In this document: positions 50,001-62,880 of the stretch, piece after piece | Layout: every line of letters begins with the position of its first letter | Numbering within the stretch: position 1 is the first letter of the stretch | Source: Lineus longissimus | Taxonomy: Eukaryota; Nemertea; Pilidiophora; Heteronemertea; Lineidae | Reading direction: 5' to 3' | DNA length: 64,000 nt | Assembly (NCBI RefSeq): GCF_910592395.1 | Contig: NC_088311.1 | Span: 25,330,646-25,394,645 of the forward strand | Made by a program: the position numbers and the translations under genes | The notes under the pieces: model-generated | What the model was told of the DNA's origin: nothing | Seen by the model: the letters and a program-made list of their open reading frames with translations, nothing else | Database searches by the model: none

Positions 50001-52340
50001 TCATATATTTGGAAAGTTGAAAAAGTTTGAGGGGATTAAATTCAGCGAAATAAGAGAACTTGCCCTAGGATAAGTACAATGTCAGACTGTGGCACAATTT
50101 CAAACAAAGTCACATGATATTACAGAAAATATTCAGAATGTAGTTTGCAAATTTCTCTAGTCCGCACAGGGTGATAAAGAATTTTGAATCATATAAATAT
50201 TTTCAAAGCAAATATCTGCATTTCAAATCCAGTGGCAAGTTTACATCTGTTGGATTAAGCATGTCACCACGTGGTGAAAAAATCAAGCAGCTTATTGCAT
50301 CAAACGAACGCGGAGAAGGGACGCACAGACTTCTGATCGGAATCCGCTTAGTTTTCGAGAATACTTCAAATCGGACATAAAAAGTCGATTTGAACGAGTT
50401 ACACAGCATTATTACACCTTTGAAGCAGAAAAACTTTTCTGCGGGTTTTTGTGTCAAAACTCACAGATTACCCAACTTCAAAGTAAACAACGGTATGCCA
50501 ACGAGAGTTGGATTTGCGATGTTTAAGCTGCAGTCAGCGAAAACATGAGCCATTGAGAGGTTGGCCAATAGATAAGCTGGTGCAGAGAGAATTCAACCAT
50601 CTTAACCCACTTCACACTGAGAGAACATCTAATCTCACACAACATGAAATATAAAACAGTTCTTGAGACCATCAGTGAGTATAGTTGTTGTCTTTGACTA
50701 CAAAAAGAATGGGATGTTGCTTATTACAACAGCTGGTTGCAGCAATAAAAATCTCTTGTTTTAGGCTGCTTCAGTGGTATTGGAAAGACAGCACATGATT
50801 TTCATGAAATATACTCAATTTTTTTGGCAAAATTATCAACTGATCAAAAAAGTCATTCCAATTAAACTCAAACCATCGAAGTTAAAAGAATAAAACCATG
50901 AATTGAATTCATTAAAATGTGAAATTGATCATCCCTGTGAAACTTGAGGAGTCGACACAGATCAAGATGGAATCACACGAAAGGTGTTAAAATAATGAGA
51001 AGAATTTGTCTAATTATCTCATCGAGTTTGCCTATTAGTGTGACATTATCTGGCAGCGACAACAGAACTGATGTGGTGTAGTATATCGCAGGAGGATGCA
51101 CGGATGTCTCATGATAATATTACTTCCTAATGGTCAGAAGTGGTGCATTTTAATCGCGGGAAAATCGTGATGTTACAGTGTTCTTCCCACTTATCAGTTT
51201 GCAGTCAGCAGTGACGTGCTGCTAGTTCGTGCAGCACAACCTAAGGGTGGACAGTTCAGTATGGCTCTTACAAATGATGCTATTTATGTCTTAGAGGTGT
51301 CAGCTTCAATTCGGATTATTGCTAATTGCAAGGAATTTTCCCGAAAGATTTTCAAGGCATCAGAATTCAACAGTGACATTCCATTGTTTACATCAAATGT
51401 CAATTCTTAGACAATGACAAAGTACATTGTTTTAGAGTGAATTTTTTTCCCTTTCTTCTATATTCAGATATCATAAATCAGGTGTCCCCCCCCCCCCCAC
51501 CTTCTCCGCGGAAAATATAAGGGGTATTTGAGAATGACGCATTGTTACACCACAGTTTCATGTGTGTTGAGTTTTCAATATCACTCACACATCTTAGTAC
51601 ATTTAATGTTAAAGATTGGGTTTTTAAAGATTTGGGTCGACAGTCTGATACCAACAACGATAGAGGCTATCACCCCATGAATGTTTGTGAACGCTTTAAA
51701 TACTGAGCCTTGGCTAAATAGGAAGTGCTTATTGTTCACCTTGGTACATTTCGTAGAACTTCAATAAGAGAAAGTAATCAAAGTCATTTTATCTATTCCT
51801 GTTAAAGGTTTTTTCTTCAAATCTGAGTTGCAACCCTATTTGCTAAGACACAACATAAACTAGCATATTCCGGGCAAATTCAATAAATTTGAAGACGAGC
51901 ACCAATGTTAGAAGTTAATGCTGGCGAACATGGCTGAATTTCCGTTCAGGAAAATGACGCATGTTGACGGAGCATGACACAACATCCCATTTCAATAATT
52001 CTCCGCCCGAATACCAATATTTGTCAGTTCGACTCAGCTATTGCTTCGACCAAGTTAAATTAAATCACAAGGTTTTAGTGGCGAGAAGACAATTATATTA
52101 AAGGTAAATATGGAGGCATTTGTGTGATTGTTTGAACAGATATAGGAAAGTTTGTTCAGACGTCTGAAGGTGAATTCGGACAACGATGAAGTTAGAAATA
52201 TGGTGGATTAGAACATGGCTGTGAGTGAGCAGTAAGAAAGACTCATGGAATCCCAACGACTTTGTAAAACCTACTCAGATTTCTTGCCTTCCGTGCTAAT
52301 TAGGCATTAACAAGTGGTGAAATAATCAGATTTGTTGCAG
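47041..52340. other. Non-coding stretch, no gene seen
   Basis: Mostly AT-rich single-copy-looking DNA. The only structure noted is a 13-base C run (51486-51498) and a locally GC-balanced stretch with a CATAATTAATG site and a CAGCTG E-box at 48400-48480, which could be regulatory. Short open frames on both strands lack support. Confidence 0.55.
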
Positions 52341-52351
52341 TTTTCCATGTA

Positions 52352-52725
52352 CAGTAACCCCAGTAACACGACCACCCCGCTATGAAAAAAAATTTTGACT
52401 TAGAAATTTTTTCCGGGTTAGGGTAAGGGGTTAGCAGAAAAAAAAGTCAAAATTTTGAAAAATGTTCAAGGTAAAAAAAGTTTTGGGACTGATGATGTTG
52501 GTTCATTTTGAGCAGAAAAAATGAACCAGTGAAAAAAAATTTGCACTTAGAAATATTTTCAACTTTCAGTCACTTCAAAATTTTGAAAAAAGTTCAACAA
52601 TTTTGGCAGGAAGACCTAATCATGCATTTTGTCCCCAGATTTGCAACTTCACTAACGCGACCACCCTGGTAACGCGTCCAGTCAACCTCGGTCCCATGAG
52701 TGGTCTTGTTACCGGGGTTCCACTG
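52352..52725. mobile_element. MITE (374 bp) with TA-flanked terminal inverted repeats
   Basis: The left end reads CAGTAACCCCAGTAACACGA directly after TA. The right end, read in reverse, is CAGTGGAACCCCGGTAACAA. This gives inverted repeats of about 28 bp with a few mismatches. The interior is A/T-rich and non-coding. CAGTGGAACC-type ends next to TA are typical of non-autonomous pogo/Tigger-like Tc1-mariner elements (family knowledge). The right-hand target TA has become CA. Confidence 0.82.
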
Positions 52726-54144
52726 CAATTATTGGTAACAAGAGGTTTTTGATGGGAGTACTCTGGTAACTGAAGTGCCGCGATAATCCTAATTAGATGG
52801 AATGGATTTCAAGCAATATCTGACTAGATTAATGCTGTTCTAGTTTTTGTGAAAATGACTGAGAGCAGCAACTGGCCTCCACAAGACAACAACATACTTA
52901 AAACACAAGACAATGACACACCTGTTCCACGATTGATCTTAATTAGACCATATGGCATCTATTCTTTAGCGCAGCACTAAGGCCTTCTTCACCACTAATT
53001 AAATGAGGTTGGCTAATTAGCGTGGCTCCTGCAACGATGATGCACTTTTAACAGCACCATAATCACCAGAAATGAAAACAAGATTGCGGAAAGGGCGGCT
53101 GGCTGCCAAGAAAAATGCTGCTGCTTTTTTTGCAAAATTGCAAACAGTGAGTGCTCAGGATGAAAACAGGGTACTGTGGGCAGAAGTAGCTCATCTTGAA
53201 ACACAGTACTTTTCACAAGCTCCTAAGGAGCACATTTCATTTTAACCCTGATCATGAGTTGAGAATCTGGCCAAGTAGTGCCTCACTGGTTCTGAAATCG
53301 ACATTTCAGATGCAGTTTCAGACCACAAAGTTGTAAAAATCAAGGGCTAGTATAAGGTATGGCACACTTGCTATCAAACTGAGTCTGGACAGAGTAGCTA
53401 TGACGGTGAGACTGACCATCTCAGGACAGCTACCAGCAAGCGTGTGTGCATTTGAAAGCTCTTATACTGCCGGCAACTTTCCACCAGTAAGACATGTAAC
53501 AAAGTTTGTCAACAACCCACAATGTGTTTCAAGTTTTGCTGCGGATCAATAAGCAATTCAAGTTTCCAGGAATTCCAAGAGCCTCCATGTCAACCAGAGA
53601 CCGACCAATCGAGTTTCTTTGACACATTCTTCAACCTGAAGTTCCTTGGATGCAACAATCTCGTGAACCCATTATCGCGACTTAGCTCTAATCAGATCAT
53701 AACCGGTGAAGCCAGTGATGGCCAGCCACCAGGGAATATGCTTCGCCAGCGGTCTACCTCAAGAAAAACACCAAAATTCCATTAACATGCAGAACTGACG
53801 AATGAGTCGATTGGCAATCGTGTCAAATCAGTGAATGTTGATTGTTTCATTTAATGAATACCATATCCAATTACGTGGCCAGATTCAAAGCAATCACCAT
53901 CATGGCAGCAATAAACGCCACCCGTCCCCGCGGAATACGCCTCAAACAGCAATTTTCATATTTGTACCAATTTGTAGCGACCACGATGGCTGGTGGTGCG
54001 ACATGGTAAATGGTTGTGATGCATCGTTTAGCGCTGATGGTGTGAGGAGATTCACAGAGGCGGAGGAAATGGTCGAGAATCACTCATGCTATCACCTTGC
54101 TCTCTCATCCAGTCATGCCTTTCCTTTCAAGAACTGTCCAAGTA

Positions 54145-54215
54145 GGGTGGTTTAGTGATTCAGACTCCTGACAGGGCAGGTTTCCTCTGGGGTCTCTAGT
54201 TTCGGACTTGCCACA
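54145..54215 (+). other. tRNA-promoter-like segment
   Basis: A-box-like TGGTTTAGTGATTC (54148-54161) and B-box-like TAGTTTCGGACTTG (54197-54210) with tRNA-like spacing. No complete cloverleaf was built. Confidence 0.4.
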
Positions 54216-54690
54216 CGAGCAGGGACCTATTTCCACCACAATGTTTTGAGCAGATATTTGCTCCTTGTGATTCTCAACAGCAATGTTCAGCTTCACCTTG
54301 CATATATTCCTCATTTTAACCATGCATGATGACATCATGAGTCCCACCACTGACGTCACCTATGCATACTTCTACATTCCTGTCGAGTCATTTGACATTC
54401 GATACCAAAGAAGAGGACAAATTTGTACGTCATCTGGGTGGTGCTCAATTTCAAGAAATGAGTTCAGTGACCTTTTAAACCAATTTCTGGCAAGATTTCC
54501 AAGAACAAATGAAGCCAATGAAAGCAATGGCAGATATCATGAATGCCAGAGATATTTACTGTGTTAGGAAAGGAACTTGATTGGGAATATTACACATGAT
54601 GACGATAGACAATTTCAGTTTTTTTCACAACATGATTACAGTGTTAATTTATACTTCCTCAAGGGAAACATCGAAATATCATTCAGACTG

Positions 54691-54792
54691 CCCCCCCCCC
54701 CCCCCCACAAAAGAAGCTTTTGTGATAGAATGAGAGGAAGCAAAGGCCTCGAAGGGCCACAAAATCACTTCTGATGATGATGATGATGATGA
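54691..54792 (+). repeat. C homopolymer (16 bases) and TGA microsatellite
   Basis: C run at 54691-54706 and a TGA-repeat microsatellite (seven units) at 54772-54792. Confidence 0.9.
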
Positions 54793-56710
54793 AGCCTTAC
54801 TCTGAATAGGCTCATAGATTCCATGGAGTTTCCTATAATTTCAATTCATCCCAAATTGGCCAAAGCCACAACCAAATGGTCAGGATAAGATCGCTTTATG
54901 GGAGAATTGGAAGCTAGAAGAACTGAGCCCGCTTCTCAAGGCTGTGGGACTTGTTTAGGGATCGAGAGAGAAAGCCACGGCTTCAGGGTAACCACGTAAT
55001 CACCGTGAATTTAATTACAAACTGCTCTATCATGATGTGGTAGGAAGGGAGAGTGATCTATGGGCTAGGAAACCAGATCCCTTGCGCACATTATCAATCT
55101 AACCGCGGCATATTTTGGCGTAATTATGCGAAGAAATCATCCTGAAGACATCGCTGACTCATGACATAAATGGAATCAGGACTTTCCTCGGAATCACCGA
55201 TGTGTAACCTGAGAATTTGAAAATAATAATAAATGAAAAATTGATGAGGGGATGTAGAAGCCACGAGGGCTGCTGTCAACATGGAAATCCAGAATGAATT
55301 ATCGTGCGTTTTTTGATGCAATGTGACAATTCTGTTGAGAAGGTTACCTCCAGCAATGCAAATATGCTTTCAATGTTTTCAGCCTTGTTATATTTTTTCA
55401 ATGAAGGGTGACAACTTTTTGACAGCAAGATTTTGTGGTTCGTCAGCTGCCTAAGGGTGAACTCATCTCTGACAATTGAAATTGAGAATGTAGATCACAG
55501 AATGTTTCTAACACGATGCCATCAGAGGCCTTGTAGTCTGGATCTCACTACCATAAAGACACCCTAAAGCAGAGAAACCAACCTCTCAGAACCATGGTCC
55601 TAATTGAGCAAGGGCTCAGGTGTTAAAAGGGACCATCAGGGTCCATATTGAGATAATACCTTAAGTGAAACAGGTTAGCACCCTTTCTGCCCATCAGTTA
55701 GTGTTTGAAGTTCAACTGGGCACGCTCCACATGCATGCCCACAGGGTGCGTGATGAGTGTGATGATGATGAGACTAAAGAAACCTGCATCTCACAAAGGA
55801 GACGGAGATGGTCTCACCAAACGATGACGGGTAACATATCTTCAAATATGAATCAAGGAATCAAGGTATTGAATCGAGGCATCATTTTCACCAAAACTCT
55901 TGGCCGCCACCTGAATGTTGGCCTTAATTTTGGCTCTACCCTCTCTTGGTCAATATACTTTGGACTTCAGCAGCTTTCCTATGCACCATCTCATGAAACT
56001 GACCCTGTAACGCATCAAACTTGAACCTACATTCATACACACAAAGTCAAAGCAACATTTTCAAATTGAAAAAGTTTGTAATGAAATTATAACAAAGCCC
56101 ATTCAACAAAATGAATGGACATTTTTCAAACACTGAATGCTACCTGATATTTTGTCAAATGAATATTATTGATTTTTTCAATGTCTGACTCTTCATGAAT
56201 AGGGAAGTTGCCAACAGGTCCCTGCCTTCGCCCTCAGGCAGTAAGCCGGATCATAGGGCAGGCAGATTTATGGAAAATGAAGTAGCCAACATTTTCAGAA
56301 GAATTCTGGAAAAACTCGTCACTGTTTGAGACTTCTGTTCTCAAGCTTTAGCCAATATACAATGTTCATTTCTTGGTGAAGTACACCTTTTTGTAAAAGA
56401 TTTGAAATATAGCCTATGGTAAGTAAAGAGTTAATCTTGCCTCTCTTGTGAGTGCAGAGTCCTTCTTTTTAACACCTATGTCAATATTATGTATTGTTTG
56501 AGCTCGAGGTATATCCTGTTTTTTCTGAACTTTCAACAGATAGAATGGCAAGGTAATGAACTGGAGCATACTCATGATATATCAGAGACAGTGAGTACAT
56601 ATATTACCACCATTAACCCCCTTAAAGGTGGCTAGCCGTAACCAATGTGTAGGATTGTACACACTAGCTTCTTTCTCATTCACATAGAGTTAAACCTCAC
56701 AAAATGAAAA

Positions 56711-56872
56711 CTCTGAACATGATTTCTGCCAATTGATATAACAAACCTCACTAACCAGAATGGGGCAGGAACTGAGACAATATCATTTTTTCTCTGAACA
56801 TGATTTCTGCCAATTGATATAACAAACCTTACTAACCAGAATGGGGCTGGAACTGCGACAGTATCATTTTTT
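56711..56872. repeat. 81-bp tandem duplication
   Basis: Two copies start CTCTGAACATGATTTCTGCC and end ATATCATTTTTT, with about four substitutions between them. Confidence 0.94.
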
Positions 56873-57676
56873 CAAATGAGCAACCACACTTCTACCCTGA
56901 CAATTTTTTTCTCCCATAACAGATTTTTTGTCCATCACAGCCAAACTCTTATTTTTCCACTTTTTTTCTGCTTCTTATAATGACGGCATGTTCTTGAGGG
57001 TTGCGGTGTAATTAACAGTTAAACATCTGTTGAAAGATGAGACTCGCAACTCAGCGTTTGCTAGTTCATCAGGATTATAATACTACACTCTTTTGCTGGC
57101 AAGTGAATTTAAAATAAAACATGACAAGGAAAGCACTGATGGTTCATGCTCAGTCTGATTAACCCTTTATCATCATACTCAAGGGCATTTTTGTCCTCCT
57201 TCATTTTTCACAGGGGAAGAAAGCACCAAGTTAACAACAACGTTTACATTTCTTATATCATTCAAACTCTTTTATGAGACTGGACAGATGTGCTCATAAC
57301 AAGTCTTTAGAAAAAAAACACACATGTAAATTGGTTCATTAAGGTGTAATTAAACATGCGTTTCATTTTCAGATTCCAGTGCAACTTCTTTTTTTCTGGG
57401 AGGTCAATTATTTTTCTTGGGGAGACATGGAATGTGTAAGGAAAGCGAGACTATACCACAGTGCTTATGGAAAATCTGCACTGACTCTAAACAGTTCCCT
57501 CAGAGAGACGGGACCCTTCTGTTTCTATGGCTTGGCCCAGGAATTAGGCATAGAGCCTGGGTCGAGGCATTCAAAGACTGATAAACTCATCTCAAATGAC
57601 TCGCAATCTTTGGTCTGGTTGTGATGGATGTTTGAAAAAGGATCACCTACCTGTAAAATAGCAAGATACTGCAAAA

Positions 57677-57914
57677 CAAAGCAACTGGATCCTGGATCCG
57701 TACTGCAAAACAAAGCAACTGGATCCTGGATCCGTACAGCAAAACAAAGCAACTGGATCCTGGATCCGTACAGCAAAACAAAGCAACTGGATCCTGGATC
57801 CGTACAGCAAAATAAAGCAACTGGATCCTGGATCCGTATGGCAAAATAAAGCAACTGGATCCTGGATCCGTACTGCAAAACAAAGCAACTGGATCCTGGA
57901 TCCGTATGGCAAAA
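57677..57914. repeat. Minisatellite, 34-bp unit, 7 copies
   Basis: The unit starts CAAAGCAACTGGATCCTGGA and ends TCCGTACTGCAAAA. Each copy contains GGATCCTGGATCC. Variants are TACTGC, TACAGC and TATGGC. Open frames in several registers across it are repeat artefacts. Confidence 0.97.
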
Positions 57915-58669
57915 TAAAGCAAAACACACATTATGGACATCCCGGTGCAGTGACTTTACTATCCATATCGGGAGGTGTCCTGATTACAGAAGTTAAACCA
58001 TAAATGACCTAACGACACTGTACCAAGTTGTACTAGCTGACAAAATCTTTTCCATCACCTTTTCTGAGAAGATTTTTACACCATCACATGCTATTTTCCA
58101 TTACCATTTGTTCAGGGAAAAGTTGCACTTTTGAAAAGTTCCAAAATGGTTAAAATGAGTGAAAAATGCCGGTCTGAACATTGTTTGAAAAGGATCATCC
58201 ACCTGCCTGATAGCCTGAGATAAAAGGAACATGATAGGCCCGTGGATAAGAAAAGGAAAATCAAAGCAAACTCGCAGTGAAAAACCTGCTCTTCTCGACT
58301 TTCTCACAGCGGTTTGGCTTCAGAAGCAGATTGTCTAATTAAGATCTACAAGATAACGCATGTTGATTAGCGACATGCTATACCTGCCAATGTTGACCTT
58401 TTGGACCCAGAGATGATTTTTTTGTAAACATTTTTGATTTTTTTTCACGAGATGGAGTCCATTGTGAGTGAACCTGAAATAAAGTCAGTGATAAAGATAA
58501 GAAGCTTGTCATATCCTATCTTCTATACCTGATCTATTAACCATTCTCTCACAAAACTCGACAATTCACATACTCAATCAACCAGGATTATTTTTTAGTT
58601 TTGAAAGTTGTCAAGATTCACCCACAGGACATCAGTCATCAGGTTACAAAATTTTCATGCCTGGTTGAA

Positions 58670-58865
58670 GAAAAAAATTCTGAAATTTAAAAAAAATAAT
58701 TTTTATTCTGAATCAGAAAAAGAATTTGGCTTCAAAATTCTGAAGAAAAAAAAATTTCAAGATTTTTGTCTGGAATTCTGAAGAAAAAAAATCTGAATTC
58801 AGGAAGTTTTTCTAAAAATTGTTTTTCTGAATTCTGAAATTTTTTGGAAAATTTTTTATTTTCAC
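58670..58865. repeat. A/T-rich low-complexity block
   Basis: Repeated TCTGAATTCTGAA and AAAAAAAATT tracts, same class as the other blocks in the window. Confidence 0.85.
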
Positions 58866-59649
58866 GAATCTTGCTTATTCACAATCCAAGCAACTAAAAC
58901 AGCGGCCAAAATATGTTGGCTTGCAGTATAATAACAAACATGACAAAATTTCATCAGGTAAATGTGCATTAGCGATTATGATGGATTATGATGGACATTG
59001 ATACTGAATGAAAAAGTAACTTTGACAGTCACGAAAATGCCAGCGACAATTTCTAGTAAAAGTGAAATTTGGAAGATCATAAAAAGAGAATGAAAGGACT
59101 GACAGAGGATTTTTAAACTTATGTTCTACCGTCCCACTATCCTGGGGCCCCTCTTTCTCATCTTATACATATCCAGCTGAGATCTTAATATTGTCGCAGT
59201 GGAAGGTTCCTTGTTGTTACCATGGATACGTAAAGATATACATGCAAGCAGACACATCTTCTCTCTGGTGACTTGCTAAGAATCCGACTGTATCGCCGCC
59301 GTTATTGAGTCATTGTTCGGAAATTTGTATTTCTGGGAAAAGGCACAATATGACTGAATCAAACAAGTGAAATTTGTTCATCGAGGACATCAACTCTGTG
59401 AAGTTTGAAAAATTGGGGAAATTAAAGAAAAAGTTAGATTTGCCCAAAGTTGAAATCAATCTTGATACGACTGTCACAATTACAAAGAGTCCATTAAGAA
59501 CTTTCCAACGAAATGTTGGTAGGCAAAAGGTTCTGACAAATCCCTGCACAGTTCCTGCTGAAGGTGAGCAGCTCACAAGCCGAGATTCTGGGAACAGATG
59601 TTGGCTGTCAGGGAGTCCACTTTCTCTTACTTGAGGTAGTGGGGTGACA

Positions 59650-59705
59650 GGGATCAAATACATGACAGAGAGGTGACAGACTCTGCGACCAGTCTAACCA
59701 CAACA
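59650..59705 (-). other. tRNA-promoter-like segment, minus strand
   Basis: Read on the minus strand: A-box-like TGGTTAGACTGG (59700 to 59689), then B-box-like GTATTTGATCCC (59661 to 59650). GTATTTGATCCC is close to the GGTTCGATCCC consensus. Confidence 0.42.
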
Positions 59706-62700
59706 CTGAGGGGCAATATCATAACGGGAATTCAATTATATTTTCACCCTCATATCATCAGCTAAAAATACCACTTCAATGTTTCTTTCACCTAAGTGCC
59801 TCAGCATCACACAAAACATTACTCCAAGTTAGCATGTTCGAGTTTTCTGTTTAAGAAAACAAACAATATATACTCTAATGATGATGAAAGATGCGACTTA
59901 GATGGGCCAGAAACAGTGTACTTGATGCAGTACAACATGTCCAAAGATGAGCTAAGTCAGCCTGAATCAGTCTTTAGAAAAGATGTACAACAGACAATGC
60001 AAACTCAGCAAAAACACCATCAATATTTATTGGTGTGTTTTGTCAGCTAGCGGGAGCTTGGAGCCCCAACCTCCAACAAGGCATTACTTGTGGCAGTTGT
60101 CAGCAAAACCAACAGGTACCCACACTTAGAACACTGGACTTCAGATCAAGTTGAATACAATGTGTGTACACACATGTACATATCAGCATGTGAAAAGTAT
60201 GTAGGACTTAAGTTGAGACAAACACAACATTTCATTTCACAGATGTTTGACTATGTTTCTGGTACATCTCAGTCTATAGTGCTCTACAAATACATTGATG
60301 ACATAGACCTATTTGAATTGGAATTTGGTGCAAACGTTCCAACAGCTGTACATAGTTTTTCTACTTCCTGCACAAATTGGAGAACATTTTCTTTGACGTG
60401 CAGTATGTCATAAACGAAGTAGCAATTCGGCTTCATAAGCTTTTCTGCTGTTGGATCGGCTATTTTCCTGTGAAATTCAAAACCTGAAGTTTTCCGCGCA
60501 GCCCTTCGAATAATCACGAAGCGGCTCGTCATTATCCATCTTAATTTAGCGAAGAATTTCTTTCATCTCGTCATTTAACATGGCCGTTTAAAAGTTATAT
60601 CGAATGTACTGAACTGCTGCACCATCTACAAGCATTACGTCCATTAGTGTTTAAGACCCCAATTATGAGGTTAGGTAACAAAGGCAACTAGGGACCACAG
60701 TACAGAATATCCTCAACGATAAGAAAAAACATCGTTACATTTCCAGTACTAGAACTTCTCACTGACCTGACACTCTAACAATCTTTTCTATTTCAACATG
60801 CAGACAACACTGTCTGTAACAAAGTCATTTGGTTCTGGTTTGCTTTTTAATGACAGTTTTCATTCGGTTAAACTCTAAGCTGGCTTATTTGTTTCATGAC
60901 AGTGTGAATAGGTTCTTTTTGACTAAACTTGGTTTTGCTCTCCTGAACACTTTGACAATCTTTTGCAGAAACACCAAAACGGTAATGGTTCACGAGGTCT
61001 CTGTCATCAAATGGCCGTCAAGTGCCAAGAAAGCAAACAGCACCGAAACAACGTTTCATTTTTGGCATTCCGTTGCAATGTTTGTTTGGTTGAGAAGTGA
61101 TTTTCTGCCACATCTAGCACATAGTAACCACATTCAGGAGGAAATGACAAAACATGCTTTTGTTGGCAAAATATTTCTCCAAAACTGACATTGAGAAACC
61201 AATGAACTTGTATTAAAAAGAGAGAAGAAATCTCACTCTCCAAAAGGAGGTTAACATCATTAAAATAGGAAGATATGGTGCCTTGTTTAGTTATCACAAC
61301 TATGCATTTTTGTCATCAAAATTTGTGCCTAAATGACAAAAACTGATGTTGATTTCCGAAAGCTTTAAAATCTGCACAGAAGTAGAACAAACGTTCAGTG
61401 TAAAAGTGGAGCAGAGTTTTAACTTTAGATGCTCCTGAAATTGAGATCCATGTCATATCCAACTTTTTTTAATATCTTTTAATATATTCATATATATAAG
61501 TGATAAATCCCAAAACTGGTAGGAACACATTTCATACAAAAACCTAGTTTTCATGCAGTTTTTTATATTCAACGAAGAGAATAGCAGACCTACCTGATTT
61601 TGATAACGGTACGCCTCACTCCACCCCCAAGTATGCATATAGTAGCTGGTATTAATCATCTCCCAGCCTTATCTAGCATCTCATCTAGCACGGTTCACAT
61701 ATCAAAATGATACCGGATAAACTAGCGCCCGGGATCCAACAGCCGCACAGTCGTCGCAGTTATACAACGCTAGCACATTGGACTGCTGACCAACAATTCA
61801 AGATGTGATGATTTGAGCGAGAGATGTTTAAGACACATGATCACTTGATGAAGAAGCTAACCCTATCCCGTCTGAATCCCACGTCAATGTTAACCCAATA
61901 CTACCGATTTGATACTCACAGCAGACAATGTATTGATCATTGACAACAACTGAATGTATTAACCTGGAAATAGGACGGTTAGATTTCACTGATTTTACTC
62001 AGACCTTTTCTTGTCAACCTTTTTAAACTTGAACATGAAGTGGATAAGTCTGCACTTCTGAAGATAGTTCACTGTTCAAGCTTACATGATAGGAACAGAT
62101 CCAAGGCTGCTCTCATTTCAGAAAAATCTGATCGTCAACTTAGCCAACGAAAACGGACTGACTGTCTATAGTGACAAGAAGTCTTATCCTTCAAGTAAAA
62201 TGTCTATGAAAGCGACACAGAAATATAGCTGTCTGGAAAATATGTTTTTGAATTGATCATCTGTTTTAGGCAAAGTGTTAAATGCTGGATCCACCCTTGA
62301 TAGAGGTGGGTCAGGGATGAGGCTCCATCACCGTGATCACATCAATACACCCAAGATTGATCGTAACATGCCACGTAGTTTGTAAGCAAAAGACCATGAA
62401 TATTTTATCTCAAAAACGATAAAGCCAAACTGATTATCGGGGCGGATAAATTATGTATCAAATGTCGACAGTTAGAGTAGCGGATGACAGCATGACAAAT
62501 GAACTGGTCGGAAAGATTTGTTAAACTTTGCAAGATGCTTGAGGGTGCTATCGATGCTGATTAAAAGGACAGCGCTGACCACAGGTCCACTTTCTCTATG
62601 ACATCAGTGTCAATTACTGTGAAACCTATATTCTTCTGGAGTGACTGTTGGTAAAACACCAAGATGATATGGTCTCAGTTTAATCAAAAAATATCAGACT

Positions 62701-62754
62701 CTTATGAAGGGGGCATTAGGTTTTGCCCAGTTGAGAAAGCCCAGTGCCAAGGAC

Positions 62755-62880
62755 ACCACACAGGTGTGGTGTGAGGGGCACTGAGGCACTCACACCATAC
62801 AGGTGTGGTGTGAGCACACAGGTGTGGTGTGAGGGGCACTGAGGCACTCACACCACACAGGTGTGGTGTGAGGGGCACTG
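62755..62880. repeat. Hairpin-forming CACACC/GGTGTG repeats
   Basis: About two and a half copies of a segment carrying an almost perfect palindrome: CTCACACCACA, a 4-base loop, then TGTGGTGTGAG. The motif GAGGGGCACTGAGGCA separates copies. Palindromic units recur in direct orientation. Confidence 0.9.

Larger units (their letters stand above)
52730..57670. other. Non-coding stretch, no gene seen
   Basis: Contains a tRNA-promoter-like segment (54145-54215), a 16-base C run (54691-54706), a TGA microsatellite (54772-54792), an 81-bp tandem duplication (56711-56872) and TAATTA-rich DNA at 52930-53022. The open frames around 53.5-56.0 kb have no recognised domains or paired splice sites. Confidence 0.55.

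Noticed and set aside
57525-57940. Cys/Phe-rich repeat frames on both strands
   Set aside because: Generated by the 34-bp array; different registers of the same unit.
61600-61659. Minus-strand frame ending at an AATCAG-GTAGGT donor
   Set aside because: A fair donor, but the preceding peptide is unrecognised, and no partner exon with matching phase and family evidence was found.
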